A stretch of 33,941 bases of DNA. Origin: Cryobacterium frigoriphilum. GTDB lineage: Bacteria; Actinomycetota; Actinomycetes; Actinomycetales; Microbacteriaceae. The stretch is taken from contig NZ_SOHE01000067.1 in the NCBI RefSeq assembly GCF_004403305.1, positions 1 to 33,941 on the forward strand, written 5' to 3'. Each line of letters opens with the position of its first letter. Within the stretch, counting starts at the first letter, position 1. This document shows positions 8,671 through 17,965 of the stretch, piece after piece. The translations under genes and the position numbers were made by a program. The notes beneath the pieces are model-generated. The model did not search any database, was not told the DNA's origin, and saw only the letters and a program-made list of their open reading frames with translations.

Positions 8671-11600
8671 AGCAGGGCCGTTCGTGCCGTGGCGTACTCC
8701 TGCAGGCTGGTCACCTCGAAGCCGTCCCGAATCGCGTCGATCGAGGCGACGGCCGCGCTGAGCTCGGCGATCGTGGTGAACAGCGGCAGGTCGCCGGCGA
8801 CGGCGGCGGCGCGGATCTCGTAGCCGTCGGCTCGGGCGGTGCGGCCGCCGGGCGTGTTGATCACGATCTGGATCTCTTCGCGGCGAATCAGTTCGACGAT
8901 CGACACGTCGTTGTCGTCGGCCTTGTCGCTGAATTTCGTCACCACGCGGGCACGGATGCCGTTGCGCTGCAGAATTTCGGCGGTGCCGACGGTCGCGGCG
9001 ATCTCGTAGCCGAGCTGCTGCAGGCGCAGCATCGGCAGGATGATCGCACGCTTGTCGCGGTCGGAGACCGACACGAAGACCGTGCCTGAGAGCGGGATTC
9101 CGCCGTACGCGGCGAGCTGGCTCTTGGCGAAGGCCCGCGGGAAGTCACGGTCGATGCCCATGACCTCGCCGGTGGAACGCATCTCCGGGCCGAGCACGGA
9201 GTCGACGACGAGTCCTTCGGGGGTGCGGAACCGGTTGAAGGGCAACACGGCCTCCTTGACGGCGACCGGAGCCTCCATCGGCACCCGGGAACCGTCGATC
9301 TCGGGCAGCTTGCCCGCGGCCTTGAGCTCCTTGATGGTCGTGCCGACCATGATCAGCGCGGCGGCCTTGGCGAGCGTGATGCCGAGCGCTTTCGCCACGA
9401 AGGGAACCGTGCGGCTGGCCCGCGGGTTGGCCTCGAGCACGTAGAGCACTCCGGCGCCGATCGCGAACTGCACGTTGAGCAGTCCCTTGACGCCGATACC
9501 GCGCGCGATTCCGAGGGTGGCCTCGCGAACCCGGTCGATTTCGGCGCGGCCGAGGGTGACGGGCGGCAGGGTGCAGCTCGAGTCGCCGGAGTGGATGCCG
9601 GCCTCTTCGATGTGTTCCATGACGCCGCCGATGTAGAGCTCGGTGCCGTCGAAGATGGCGTCGACGTCGATCTCGATGGCGTCGTCGAGAAAGCGGTCGA
9701 CGAGAAGCGGATGCGACGGGCCGATGATGCCCTGTCCCTGCATGCGGGTGAAGTAGTCGGCGAGGGACGGGGAGTCGTAGATGATCTCCATGCCGCGACC
9801 ACCGAGCACGTAGCTCGGGCGCACGAGCACGGGGTAGCCGATCTCCTCCGCGGCGACGACGGCGCCGGCGTAGTCGGTCGCCACGCCGTTGCGGGGCGCG
9901 AGCAGGCCGGCGGCGTCGAGGATGCCGGAGAACAGTCCACGCTCCTCGGCGAGGTCGATCGCGTCGGGCGTGGTGCCGAGAATCGGGATGCCGGCCGCTT
10001 CGAGGCCGCGGGCCAGTCCGAGGGCGGTCTGGCCGCCGAGCTGCACGACGACGCCGACGAGTTCGCCGCTCTGGCTTTCGGCGTGGATGACCTCGAGCAC
10101 GTCCTCGAGGGTGAGCGGTTCGAAGTAGAGCCGGTCGCTCGTGTCGTAGTCGGTCGAGACCGTCTCGGGGTTGCAGTTGATCATGATGGTCTCGTAGCCG
10201 GCCTCGGAGAGGGCGAACGAGGCGTGCACGCAGGAGTAGTCGAACTCGACGCCCTGGCCGATGCGGTTCGGGCCGGAGCCCAGGATGACGACCTTGCGGC
10301 GGTCGCTCGGCACGACCTCGGTCTCCTGGTCGTAGCTGGAGTAGTGGTACGGCGTGAGGGCCGGGAACTCCCCCGCGCAGGTGTCGACGGTCTTGAAGAC
10401 CGGGCGGAGGCCGAGGATGTGACGCACCGCGCGCACATCCGCTTCGCCGAAGCCGCGCAGTTCACCGATCTGGGCGTCGGAGAAGCCGTGATCCTTGGCG
10501 TGGCGCAGGATGTCGATGTCGAGGCGTTCGGCCGCGGCGACGGCGGTGGCGACCTCGTTGATCAGCACGATCTGGTCGAGAAACCAGGGGTCGATCTTGG
10601 TGGCCTCGAAGAGCTGTTCGATGGTGCCGCCCTTGCGGAAGGCCTGCTGCACGGTCACGATGCGGCCGTCGGTGGGAATCTCGCACTCGATCAGCAGTTC
10701 GTCGAGGGTGCGGTTCTCGGCACCCCAGTGGAACGACGAGCCGCGCTTCTCGAGTGAGCGCAGCGCCTTCTGCAGCGCGGAGGCGTAGTTGCGGCCGATG
10801 GCCATCGCTTCGCCGACGGACTTCATGGTCGTGGTGAGGCGCGGGTCGGCGGCCGGGAATTTCTCGAACGCGAAGCGCGGCACCTTGACGACGACGTAGT
10901 CGAGGGTCGGTTCGAAGCTCGCCGGGGTGACGCCGGTGATGTCGTTGGGAATCTCGTCGAGGCGGTAGCCGATGGCCAGCTTGGCGGCGATCTTCGCGAT
11001 CGGAAAGCCGGTCGCCTTGCTCGCGAGGGCGGAGGAGCGCGACACGCGCGGGTTCATCTCGATGACGATGACACGGCCGTCGGCCGGGTTGATGGCGAAC
11101 TGGATGTTGCAGCCGCCGGTGTCGACGCCGACGGCGCGAATGATGTCGATCGAGATGTCGCGCAGGTGCTGGAATTCGCGGTCGGTCAGGGTGAGCGCGG
11201 GGGCGACCGTGATCGAGTCGCCGGTGTGCACGCCGACCGGGTCGACGTTCTCGATCGAGCAGACCACGACGGTGTTGTCGGCGCGGTCGCGCATCATCTC
11301 GAGCTCGAATTCCTTCCAGCCCAGGATTGATTCTTCGAGCAGCACCTCGGTGGTCGGGCTGTGGTGCAGGCCGTCGCCGACGATGCGGCGCAGCTCGACC
11401 TCGGTGTAGGCGAAGCCGGAGCCCAGGCCGCCCATGGTGAAGGAGGGGCGCACGACGAGCGGGTAGCCGAGGTCGTCGGCGAAGCCCACGGCTTCCTCAA
11501 CCGTACGGGCGATGTGTGAGCGGGCCACGTCGGCGCCGGCGTCGAGCACGAGCTGCTTGAAGATCTGGCGGTCTTCGCCCTTGTTGATGGCGTCGAAGCT

Positions 11601-11954
11601 CGCACCGATCAGTTCCACGTCGTACTTCTCGAGGATGCCGCGCTCGTGAAGGGCGATGGCCGCGTTGAGCGCGGTCTGGCCGCCGAGGGTCGGCAGGATC
11701 GCATCGGGGCGTTCCTTGGCGATGATGGTCTCGAGAATTTCGGGCGTGATCGGCTCGATGTACGTCGCATCCGCGAAGTCGGGGTCGGTCATGATCGTGG
11801 CCGGGTTGGAGTTGACGAGGATGACGCGCACGCCCTCCTCGCGCAGTACCCGGCAGGCCTGGGTTCCGGAGTAGTCGAACTCGCAGGCCTGACCGATCAC
11901 GATCGGGCCGCTGCCGATGACAAGGACGCTGTTGATATCGTCGCGCTTGGGCAT
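8667..11954 (-). CDS. carB: Carbamoyl phosphate synthase, large subunit
   Basis: Makes carbamoyl phosphate from bicarbonate, ATP and the ammonia passed from CarA; it feeds pyrimidines and arginine. 1095 residues, full length. Two homologous ATP-grasp halves are visible: the first starts [20 protein letters not shown], the second [20 protein letters not shown]. Each has a VRPSF/VRPSY and a NPR(V/A)SRS/T segment. The C-terminal MGS-like allosteric domain (about 950-1095) includes [19 protein letters not shown]. The start codon shares one base with the carA stop (TAATG). Confidence 0.98.
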   Translation of the reverse strand: MPKRDDINSVLVIGSGPIVIGQACEFDYSGTQACRVLREEGVRVILVNSNPATIMTDPDFADATYIEPITPEILETIIAKERPDAILPTLGGQTALNAAIALHERGILEKYDVELIGASFDAINKGEDRQIFKQLVLDAGADVARSHIARTVEEAVGFADDLGYPLVVRPSFTMGGLGSGFAYTEVELRRIVGDGLHHSPTTEVLLEESILGWKEFELEMMRDRADNTVVVCSIENVDPVGVHTGDSITVAPALTLTDREFQHLRDISIDIIRAVGVDTGGCNIQFAINPADGRVIVIEMNPRVSRSSALASKATGFPIAKIAAKLAIGYRLDEIPNDITGVTPASFEPTLDYVVVKVPRFAFEKFPAADPRLTTTMKSVGEAMAIGRNYASALQKALRSLEKRGSSFHWGAENRTLDELLIECEIPTDGRIVTVQQAFRKGGTIEQLFEATKIDPWFLDQIVLINEVATAVAAAERLDIDILRHAKDHGFSDAQIGELRGFGEADVRAVRHILGLRPVFKTVDTCAGEFPALTPYHYSSYDQETEVVPSDRRKVVILGSGPNRIGQGVEFDYSCVHASFALSEAGYETIMINCNPETVSTDYDTSDRLYFEPLTLEDVLEVIHAESQSGELVGVVVQLGGQTALGLARGLEAAGIPILGTTPDAIDLAEERGLFSGILDAAGLLAPRNGVATDYAGAVVAAEEIGYPVLVRPSYVLGGRGMEIIYDSPSLADYFTRMQGQGIIGPSHPLLVDRFLDDAIEIDVDAIFDGTELYIGGVMEHIEEAGIHSGDSSCTLPPVTLGRAEIDRVREATLGIARGIGVKGLLNVQFAIGAGVLYVLEANPRASRTVPFVAKALGITLAKAAALIMVGTTIKELKAAGKLPEIDGSRVPMEAPVAVKEAVLPFNRFRTPEGLVVDSVLGPEMRSTGEVMGIDRDFPRAFAKSQLAAYGGIPLSGTVFVSVSDRDKRAIILPMLRLQQLGYEIAATVGTAEILQRNGIRARVVTKFSDKADDNDVSIVELIRREEIQIVINTPGGRTARADGYEIRAAAVAGDLPLFTTIAELSAAVASIDAIRDGFEVTSLQEYATARTALL

Positions 11955-13159
11955 TATTTGGTCTCTCCTGCATCGGCGGCTGCCGCATTGCGCGCAACCA
12001 CCACATCCCTGAATCGGTCAAAAAGATAGTTGGCGTCGTGCGGGCCGGCGGCCGCCTCCGGGTGGTACTGCACCGAGAACGCGTCGATATCGAGGCAGCG
12101 GATGCCCTCCACGACCTGGTCGTTGAGGCTGTAGTGGCTCACCTCGACCTTGCCGAAACCGGCCTTGGACTCGAGCACGCCCTCGATGGGCATGTCGACG
12201 GCGAAGCCGTGGTTCTGCGAGGTGATCTCCACCTTGCCGGTGGTCTTGTCGAGCACCGGCTGGTTGATGCCGCGGTGGCCGAACGGCAGTTTGTAGGTGC
12301 CAAACCCGAGGGCGCGGCCGAGCAGCTGGTTGCCGAAGCAGATGCCGAAATACGGAACCCCGGCGCGCAGCACCTCCCGCAGCAGGGTGACGTGCTTGTC
12401 GCTCGCGGCGGGGTCACCGGGACCGTTGGAGAAGAACAGGGCAGAGGGCTTGAGCGACAAGACGTGCTCGGCGGTCACCGACTGCGGCAGCACGAGAACC
12501 TCGAAGCCGCGCTCGGCCAGAAAGTTGAGCGTGCTCGTCTTCACGCCGAGGTCGAGCACCGCGACGGAGCCGATGCGCTCACCCACGGGAGGAATCGAGA
12601 ACGGCTCGACGGTCGAGACGTCGTCGCTGAGGTTGCGGCCGCGCATCGAGGCGCCGGCGCGCACCCGCTCGAGCTGTTCGCCATCGGAGAGGCCGAAGGT
12701 GTCGCCCGAGAAGATACCCGAGCGCATCGCTCCGGCCGAACGGATGCGGCGGGTGATCGCGCGGGTGTCGATGCCGCTGATGCCTACGATGCCGCCGGCG
12801 TTCAGGTCGGCGTCGAGGGTACGGGTCGAACGGTGGTTCGAGGCGACGCGGGCGGGTTCGCGCACAACGAAACCGGAGACCCAGATCTTGCGGGACTCCA
12901 TGTCCTCGTCGTTGGCGCCGGTGTTGCCGATGTGCGGCGCCGTCATGAGCACGATCTGGCCGGCATACGACGGGTCGGTCAGGGTCTCCTGGTAGCCGGT
13001 CATGCCGGTTGCGAAGACGATCTCGCCGAGGGTCTGACCCTCGCTGCCGTAGGCGCGGCCCACGTAGCGGGAGCCGTCTTCGAGTACGAGCACGGCCGAT
13101 AGTGCGGTGCTGGCCAGTGCGGTGCTGGCCGATGATGCTGGGGGGTTGGAAGAGCCCAC
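11954..13159 (-). CDS. carA: Carbamoyl phosphate synthase, small (glutaminase) subunit
   Basis: Class I glutamine amidotransferase that hydrolyses glutamine and passes ammonia to CarB. 401 residues. The N-terminal CPSase domain begins at [16 protein letters not shown]. The triad is complete: Cys274 in [12 protein letters not shown], and His366 with Glu368 in VQYHPE. The GTG start at 13157-13159 lies 2 bp after the preceding stop. The first 22 residues are low-complexity and include two ASTAL repeats not seen in the core family. The true start could be a little downstream, but the chosen one keeps the tight junction. Confidence 0.96.
   Translation of the reverse strand: MGSSNPPASSASTALASTALSAVLVLEDGSRYVGRAYGSEGQTLGEIVFATGMTGYQETLTDPSYAGQIVLMTAPHIGNTGANDEDMESRKIWVSGFVVREPARVASNHRSTRTLDADLNAGGIVGISGIDTRAITRRIRSAGAMRSGIFSGDTFGLSDGEQLERVRAGASMRGRNLSDDVSTVEPFSIPPVGERIGSVAVLDLGVKTSTLNFLAERGFEVLVLPQSVTAEHVLSLKPSALFFSNGPGDPAASDKHVTLLREVLRAGVPYFGICFGNQLLGRALGFGTYKLPFGHRGINQPVLDKTTGKVEITSQNHGFAVDMPIEGVLESKAGFGKVEVSHYSLNDQVVEGIRCLDIDAFSVQYHPEAAAGPHDANYLFDRFRDVVVARNAAAADAGETK
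13101..13130. repeat. 15-bp x 2 tandem repeat at the carA N-terminus
   Basis: Two identical 15-bp units AGTGCGGTGCTGGCC at 13101-13115 and 13116-13130. On the minus strand they encode the pentapeptide pair [10 protein letters not shown] within the first 20 codons of carA. Confidence 0.75.
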
Positions 13160-13161
13160 GG

Positions 13162-13701
13162 TTAGGCCTCGCTTTCGTCGTGGTCGGTAGTGGCAGAAGA
13201 GTTGTTGAGAACGCTCGAAACGGAGCGGATGGCCGCGGTCAGGCTCCGGCGTTCGACGATGTCATTGATTCGGAAGTAGCTGTCGACGGGCAGACCTGAG
13301 TCGGCGAGCCGCCAGCCGAGTCGCAGCAGGCCGTCCTTCTCGACGACGCGGTCGATGGCCACGGTCGCCGGGGTCAGTAACTCGATCGCGTCTGCCGCGA
13401 TGTAGACGGGAGCTTCGCCGCGCAGGGACAGCCAGAGGCCGGCATCCGTCACCGCGATCCGGGCTCGTGCCCGAAAGCCCAGACCCGAAATCGACAGGCG
13501 TTCGAGGGGCTGGTCGCGGGGGGTCGTGGCGACGTAGAAGCAGTCGACGGTCACGGTCGCCGCGGCCTCATCGGTGGGGGCCGGGTATCCGGCGGTGAGG
13601 CCGGAGTCCCGGCGACGACGGGCCCGCCAGCTGCGCCACATGAGCGCAAACAGGCCGATCACCACGAGGCCGGTGATGATCGCCGGCAGGGTCCTATCCA
13701 T
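13162..13701 (-). CDS. Membrane-anchored PH-like protein of the pyr operon (Rv1382-like)
   Basis: 179 residues. One N-terminal membrane segment (about 6-22, [18 protein letters not shown]) is followed by a strongly basic stop-transfer (RSWRARRRR). The cytosolic beta-rich domain (about 45-165) fits the bacterial PH-like fold found in actinobacterial proteins at this locus. Position between pyrC and carA matches the Rv1382 gene of Mycobacterium tuberculosis. The ATG at 13699-13701 overlaps the pyrC stop by 8 bp and the stop lies 2 bp before carA, so it is an integral operon member. Its role is unknown; tethering the CPSase or aspartate pathway enzymes to the membrane would be speculation. Confidence 0.8.
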   Translation of the reverse strand: MDRTLPAIITGLVVIGLFALMWRSWRARRRRDSGLTAGYPAPTDEAAATVTVDCFYVATTPRDQPLERLSISGLGFRARARIAVTDAGLWLSLRGEAPVYIAADAIELLTPATVAIDRVVEKDGLLRLGWRLADSGLPVDSYFRINDIVERRSLTAAIRSVSSVLNNSSATTDHDESEA

Positions 13702-15064
13702 GAAGAACTCCGTTCAGGCGCGCGACCTCGGTCGCGTCGCGCAGCACGCCGTCAAGCACGGTCGCGGTGCCGCGGTGGAAGGTCGCGATCACGCGGCCCG
13801 GCAGTGCCATGTCGAGGTAGGGCGAGTTGGCGCTCAGGCCCGACAGGTCGGCGCGGCCGAACACGCGGCGGGCGGCCGGGTCGATCAGCGTGAGCTCGGC
13901 GGGCGCCCCGACCACGATCGGCTGGCCCTGGCCGCTGATGCGTCCGATGCGGGCCGGGGTCGCCGACAGCACTCGGGCTACGTCGGCCCAGGCGAGCTGG
14001 CCGGTGTCGACGACGGCTGCCTGCACCACCGAGAGCGCGGATTCCAGGCCCACCATGCCGTTGGCGGCGGCATCCCACTCGCAGTCCTTCGACTCGATCG
14101 GGTGCGGAGCGTGGTCGGTCGCGACGATGTCGATCGTGCCGTCGGCGAGGGCCGCGCGCAGGGCTTCGACGTCTTCGCGGCGCCGCAGCGGCGGGTTGAC
14201 CTTGAAGCGGGCGTCGTAGCCCACGACGAGGTCCTCGGTCAGCAGCAGGTGGTGCGGGGTGACCTCGGCGGTCACGTTGATGCCGCGGGCCTTCGCCCAG
14301 CGGATGACGTCGACGCTGCCGGCCGTGGATAGGTGGCAGACGTGCAGGCGCGAGCCGACGTGTTCGGCCAGCAGCACATCGCGGGCGATGATCGCCTCTT
14401 CGGCGACCGCCGGCCAACCGATGAGCCCGAGCTCACCCGAGAGGGCACCCTCGTTCATCTGGGCCTTTTCGGTCAGGCGCGGTTCCTGCGAGTGCTGGGC
14501 GATGACACCGTCGAAGGCCTTGACGTACTCGAGGGCCCGGCGCATCAGCAGTGGGTCCGAGACGCAGAGGCCGTCGTCGCTGAAGACCCGCACCCGGGCC
14601 CGGCTGGTGGCCATCGCGCCGAGTTCGGCGAGCTGCGTGCCGCCGAGCCCCTTCGTGACGGCGCCGATCGGCTGCACGGTGACGTAGCCGGCGCGTTCGC
14701 CGAGGGCGAGTACCTGCTCGACGACGCCGGCGGTGTCCTGCGTCGGCGAGGTGTTGGCCATCGCGAAGACGCTCGTGAAGCCGCCGCGAGCGGCGGCCTG
14801 GCTGCCGGTCAGTACGGTTTCGCTCTGGTCTGCTCCGGGCTCCCGCAGGTGGGTGTGCAGGTCGACGAGGCCGGGCAGGGCCTGCAGGCCGTCGGCGTCG
14901 ATGACGGTGGCGCCGGCGTGGCTGAGGCCATGGCCGAGTTCGGCCACCCGGCCGCCGGTGAGTAGCACATCGCTGCGGGTGCCGTCGGGGAGGGTCGCGC
15001 CGCGGATCAGGTAGGGGACGCCGCTGGACAGGCCGGAATCTGACAGGTGGGGCTCATTCGACAT
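13694..15064 (-). CDS. pyrC: Dihydroorotase (class I)
   Basis: Cyclises carbamoyl aspartate to dihydroorotate in the third step of UMP synthesis. 456 residues; zinc-dependent amidohydrolase fold. Metal ligands are visible in GLVDLHTHLREPG (His70, His72) and IVATDHAPHPIESKDCEWD (catalytic Asp and His). Further ligand regions are GVIAQHSQEP and LHVCHLSTAGS. The ATG at 15062-15064 shares a base with the pyrB stop (TAATG). Confidence 0.97.
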   Translation of the reverse strand: MSNEPHLSDSGLSSGVPYLIRGATLPDGTRSDVLLTGGRVAELGHGLSHAGATVIDADGLQALPGLVDLHTHLREPGADQSETVLTGSQAAARGGFTSVFAMANTSPTQDTAGVVEQVLALGERAGYVTVQPIGAVTKGLGGTQLAELGAMATSRARVRVFSDDGLCVSDPLLMRRALEYVKAFDGVIAQHSQEPRLTEKAQMNEGALSGELGLIGWPAVAEEAIIARDVLLAEHVGSRLHVCHLSTAGSVDVIRWAKARGINVTAEVTPHHLLLTEDLVVGYDARFKVNPPLRRREDVEALRAALADGTIDIVATDHAPHPIESKDCEWDAAANGMVGLESALSVVQAAVVDTGQLAWADVARVLSATPARIGRISGQGQPIVVGAPAELTLIDPAARRVFGRADLSGLSANSPYLDMALPGRVIATFHRGTATVLDGVLRDATEVARLNGVLHG

Positions 15065-16029
15065 TAGGCATTCTCCCGATCTCCGGACAACAGCAGGTAC
15101 AGCGTGGCCATGCGCACCGAGACACCGTTGGCGACCTGCTCACGCACGGTCGAGCGGGCCGAGTCGGCCGCCGCTGACGATATTTCCAGGCCGCGATTCA
15201 TCGGGCCCGGGTGCATCACAATGCTAGCCGGGCTCAGCCGGGCGAAACGCGCGTCGGTCAGGCCCCAGGCCCGGGAATACTCCCGGCTGCTGGGGAAAAA
15301 TGCGGCGCTCATCCGTTCGGCCTGAATGCGCAGCATCATGACCACCTCGGGCTGGGCGTCGATGGCGGCGTCGAGGTCGAAGCCGAACTTCGCGGGCCAG
15401 CCCGAGACATCCGCCGGCACCAGCGTCGGTGGGGAGACGAAGGTGACCTCGGCGCCGAGGGTGTTCAGCAGCCACAGGTTGGAGCGGGCCACGCGGGAGT
15501 GCAGAATATCGCCGACGATCGCGACGGTGACGCCGTCGAGGCTCTTGCCGCGGGAGGCGCTGCCGTGCAGGCGGCGGCGAATGGTGAACGCGTCGAGCAG
15601 GGCCTGGGTGGGGTGCTCGTGGGTGCCGTCGCCGGCGTTGATGATGCCGGCGTCGATCCAGCCGCTCGAGGCGAGCACGGCGGGGGCACCGGATGCGGGG
15701 TGGCGAATCACGACGCCGTCCGCGCCGATCTCCGCGAGGGTCTGCGCGGTGTCCTTGAGGCTTTCGCCCTTGGAGACGCTCGAGCCCTTGGCGCTGAAGT
15801 TGATGACGTCGGCGCTCAGGCGTTTCGCGGCGGCCTCGAAGGAGATCCGGGTGCGAGTGGAGTCCTCGAAGAACAGGTTGACGACGGTCTTGCCGCGCAG
15901 GGTCGGCAGCTTCTTGACCTCGCGGGTGGCGACGTCCGCCATGTCTTCGGCCACGTCGAGCAGGTTGATGGCCGCGTCGCGCGAGAGGTCCTTGGTGCTG
16001 AGGAGGTGCCTCATGTTGTTGGAGCTCAT
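15064..16029 (-). CDS. pyrB: Aspartate carbamoyltransferase, catalytic subunit
   Basis: Joins carbamoyl phosphate and aspartate. 321 residues. The carbamoyl phosphate loop FFEDSTRTR (STRT at 57-60) and the HPTQALLD motif are both present. The aspartate-binding region near [12 protein letters not shown] is intact. No regulatory pyrI is present, as usual in actinobacteria. The ATG at 16027-16029 overlaps the pyrR stop as ATGA. Confidence 0.98.
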   Translation of the reverse strand: MSSNNMRHLLSTKDLSRDAAINLLDVAEDMADVATREVKKLPTLRGKTVVNLFFEDSTRTRISFEAAAKRLSADVINFSAKGSSVSKGESLKDTAQTLAEIGADGVVIRHPASGAPAVLASSGWIDAGIINAGDGTHEHPTQALLDAFTIRRRLHGSASRGKSLDGVTVAIVGDILHSRVARSNLWLLNTLGAEVTFVSPPTLVPADVSGWPAKFGFDLDAAIDAQPEVVMMLRIQAERMSAAFFPSSREYSRAWGLTDARFARLSPASIVMHPGPMNRGLEISSAAADSARSTVREQVANGVSVRMATLYLLLSGDRENA

Positions 16030-16571
16030 ACGGCTCGTCCCCCTTCGATGGCGACGAATTCGTCACCGTCGGTCTCGGTCAGGTGCAGGTTGATACGCTC
16101 GTCGGCGCTACTCGGCAGGTTCTTGCCCACGAAGTCCGCACGAATCGGCAGCTCGCGGTGGCCACGGTCGACGAGCACGGCGAGGCGCACGATGCGGGGG
16201 CGGCCGTGGTCGCCGAGCGCGTCGAGGGCGGCGCGGATGGTGCGGCCCGAGTAGAGCACGTCATCGACGAGCACGACGGTGGCGCCGTCGATGCGGCCGG
16301 GCACGAGGGTCTGCGCCGGGGTGCGGGTGCGGCCGTGGGCGAGGTCGTCGCGGTACAGCGTCACGTCGAGGGAGCCGACGCGCACGTCGGTCGCGCCCGG
16401 TTCGATGCGGCGGATGGTCTCGGCGATGCGGCGGGCGAGGATCACGCCGCGAGTCGGGATGCCGAGAATCACCAGATTCGCCGGGCCGTGATTGGACTCC
16501 AGAATCTCGTGGGAGATGCGGGTCAGTGCGCGTGTGATGTCGGCCTGGGTGAGCACGGTGTGCTGCGTCAA
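16026..16571 (-). CDS. pyrR: Pyrimidine operon RNA-binding regulator / uracil phosphoribosyltransferase
   Basis: 181 residues, the same length as Bacillus PyrR. It is a phosphoribosyltransferase-fold protein that binds pyr mRNA in response to UMP/UTP versus PRPP and can have weak UPRTase activity. Segments: [37 protein letters not shown], the PRPP loop [18 protein letters not shown] (99-116) and [18 protein letters not shown]. The TTG at 16569-16571 was chosen because a strong AAGGAGG lies 5 nt upstream. The next in-frame start (GTG, codon 6) would be about 20 nt from it. Confidence 0.96.
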   Translation of the reverse strand: MTQHTVLTQADITRALTRISHEILESNHGPANLVILGIPTRGVILARRIAETIRRIEPGATDVRVGSLDVTLYRDDLAHGRTRTPAQTLVPGRIDGATVVLVDDVLYSGRTIRAALDALGDHGRPRIVRLAVLVDRGHRELPIRADFVGKNLPSSADERINLHLTETDGDEFVAIEGGRAV

Positions 16572-16578
16572 ACCAACC

Positions 16579-16612
16579 TCCTTCCCCGTCTCACTGGACG
16601 GTTGTTAAAGGA
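16579..16612 (-). promoter_or_regulatory. Probable PyrR-binding hairpin covering the pyrR ribosome site
   Basis: In the leader RNA (minus strand) an upper stem CCGUC/GACGG (16597-16601 with 16586-16590) closes a hexaloop CAGUGA. This fits the CNGNGA loop described for PyrR-binding RNA. A lower stem UCCUU/AAGGA (16608-16612 with 16579-16583) encloses an asymmetric internal loop (6 nt on one side, 2 on the other). The AAGGA strand is part of the pyrR Shine-Dalgarno sequence. Binding would therefore block translation initiation, the mode reported for mycobacterial PyrR. The pairing is read by eye. Confidence 0.72.
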
Positions 16613-16627
16613 CGTATGTTTCGAATG

Positions 16628-16656
16628 AGTCTAGTGCAAGCTCAGGCCGGCCTCAA
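16628..16656 (-). promoter_or_regulatory. Likely sigma-A-type promoter of the pyr operon
   Basis: Minus-strand -35 TTGAGG (16651-16656), 17-bp spacer, -10 TAGACT (16628-16633). Each hexamer matches consensus at 4 of 6 positions. Predicted start of transcription is near 16621, giving a leader of about 50 nt that contains the PyrR-type hairpin. Confidence 0.5.
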
Positions 16657-16661
16657 TTTGG

Positions 16662-16716
16662 ACTCGACACCTAGATTGCACTCGACACCTAGCGTTACTA
16701 GGCGTAGCGTGTCGAG
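16662..16716. repeat. Direct and nested inverted repeats in the padR control region (probable operator)
   Basis: ACTCGACACCTAG occurs twice (16662-16674 and 16680-16692), 18 bp apart. The second copy also forms an inverted repeat: CTCGACAC (16681-16688) with GTGTCGAG (16709-16716). Nested inside is CCTAG-CGTTA-CTAGG (16688-16702). The inverted repeat overlaps the proposed padR -35 and ends just before the -10. PadR repressors usually bind dyad sites in their own promoter, so autoregulation is likely. Confidence 0.6.
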
Positions 16717-16723
16717 GTATACA
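16695..16723 (+). promoter_or_regulatory. Candidate promoter of the padR-HAAS pair
   Basis: TTACTA (16695-16700), 17-bp spacer and TATACA (16718-16723). The -10 is plausible (TATA) and the -35 weak, as expected for a regulated promoter. The start of transcription would fall near 16730, giving a very short leader before the ATG at 16746. Confidence 0.4.
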
Positions 16724-16745
16724 AGGTACTCGTGAAGGGAACCAG

Positions 16746-17084
16746 ATGAATCGGGAAGCGTTGAAGGGCCACCTCGACCTGCTCATCCTCTCGGTGCTGG
16801 CCGACGGCCCCCTGCACGGCTATGCCGTGATCGATGAACTGCGCACGCGCAGCAGCGAGGTCTTTGATCTGGCCGAGGGCACCGTCTACCCGGTGCTGCA
16901 CCGCCTCGAGGTCGCCGGCTATCTCAGCAGTGAGTGGGGTGCGGTCAGCGGTCGACGCCGCCGATCGTACCGGCTCACCCGGGCCGGCTCGGCCCGCCTG
17001 GAGCAGCAGCGGGCCAGCTGGCAGCTGTTCTCCGCGAGTGTCAATACCGTTCTGCGGAGGAAGCCGTGGCCGAGCAGCGCATAA
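16746..17084 (+). CDS. PadR-family transcriptional regulator
   Basis: 112 residues, a short PadR with a winged helix-turn-helix and little else. Segments: LKGHLDLLILSVLADGPLHG, GYAVIDELRTRSSEVFDLAE, then GTVYPVLHRLEVAGYLSSEW and the wing RRRRSYRLTRAGSARLEQ. A GAAGGGA ribosome site stands 5 nt before the ATG. Its 3' end overlaps the next gene by 19 bp. PadR plus a HAAS-domain membrane protein is a recurrent two-gene unit in Gram-positive bacteria. The inducer is unknown. Confidence 0.93.
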   Translation: MNREALKGHLDLLILSVLADGPLHGYAVIDELRTRSSEVFDLAEGTVYPVLHRLEVAGYLSSEWGAVSGRRRRSYRLTRAGSARLEQQRASWQLFSASVNTVLRRKPWPSSA

Positions 17085-17941
17085 GCATCGAGTACCCCCT
17101 CATTCGGCAGTATCTGGTCGCCGTGGATCCGGTCATCCGTCATCGAACGGATGCCCAGGATCTGCGCGACGAACTGGCCGACCACCTCATCGAAGCGGTG
17201 GAGCGACTGCGAGCGACCGGCGTCGACAGCGACACCGCCGAGCGCCGGTCTCTCAGCCGTTTTGGTGAACCCGCGGTCATCGCGGGCCTCATCAATGCCA
17301 TACCGGCGAAGGGAAACACCGTGCACACCATATTCAACCGTGAGGCGAGCTTCTTCGCCTTCGTGGCCGCCATTCTCTGGACCGCGGCCGCCGTCTCGAT
17401 CCCCTTCGCCCAGGACAATCTGGTCGCCGCGTGGACTCAGGGCGCCTACGTGACGAGCGTTCTGCTCATCGGCGTCGCGATCGCTGCCTCTGGCGTCGTG
17501 CTGCTCAGCCTGAACGTGCAGGTCTCCGGAGCCTTCGATTCGATCGCCGGCATCGTGGCCACGCTGCTCGGGCTCGCGATCGTCGCCACGCTGCTCTTCG
17601 GCTGGTTCCTGTTTCTCTGGCTCGGCCTGCTGATCGCGGCGACCGCCATCACCATGACGCGGGCGCGGGCATCCGCCGTCACAACCGGCGCACCGACCGT
17701 GCTTCTCGGCTATGTGTGGCCCGTGTTGACGTTGCTGGTGCTGGTCGCCGCGATCTTCGTCACCGGCCCCGCGCAGAACCTCGGGTCGGCAGCGATCATC
17801 GTGTTCGATGTTGTGGCGCTTCCGCTCGTGTTCCTCGTGTACGCCGCCGGCAACGTTCTGCTCGGGCTGCGGATGCGCGCGCTCATGCCCCACGGTACGG
17901 CCCCCCACGACGCCGGCCCCGGCCCCTTCATCACCGCCTGA
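17066..17941 (+). CDS. HAAS / permease-prefix domain membrane protein
   Basis: 291 residues. Residues 1-75 form the helical HAAS-type (permease prefix domain 1) module: IRQYLVAVDPVIRHRTDAQD, LRDELADHLIEAVERL and SLSRFGEPAVIAGLI. About six membrane helices follow, from SFFAFVAAILWTAAAV to LVFLVYAAGNVLLGL. The frame extends upstream inside padR, but the GTG at 17066-17068 has GGAGG 5 nt before it and gives a normal N-terminus; it overlaps padR by 19 bp. No transport motif is visible. It probably acts with PadR in a cell-envelope or membrane response. Confidence 0.85.
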   Translation: MAEQRISIEYPLIRQYLVAVDPVIRHRTDAQDLRDELADHLIEAVERLRATGVDSDTAERRSLSRFGEPAVIAGLINAIPAKGNTVHTIFNREASFFAFVAAILWTAAAVSIPFAQDNLVAAWTQGAYVTSVLLIGVAIAASGVVLLSLNVQVSGAFDSIAGIVATLLGLAIVATLLFGWFLFLWLGLLIAATAITMTRARASAVTTGAPTVLLGYVWPVLTLLVLVAAIFVTGPAQNLGSAAIIVFDVVALPLVFLVYAAGNVLLGLRMRALMPHGTAPHDAGPGPFITA

Positions 17942-17947
17942 CCCCCA

Positions 17948-17963
17948 CCGCGCCACTGCGCGG
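17948..17963. terminator. Hairpin between convergent genes
   Basis: Perfect CCGCGC-CACT-GCGCGG stem-loop filling the 24-bp gap between the HAAS gene and the convergent GNAT gene. It has no T-run, but its position suggests a bidirectional stop for both transcripts. Confidence 0.5.
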
Positions 17964-17965
17964 GG

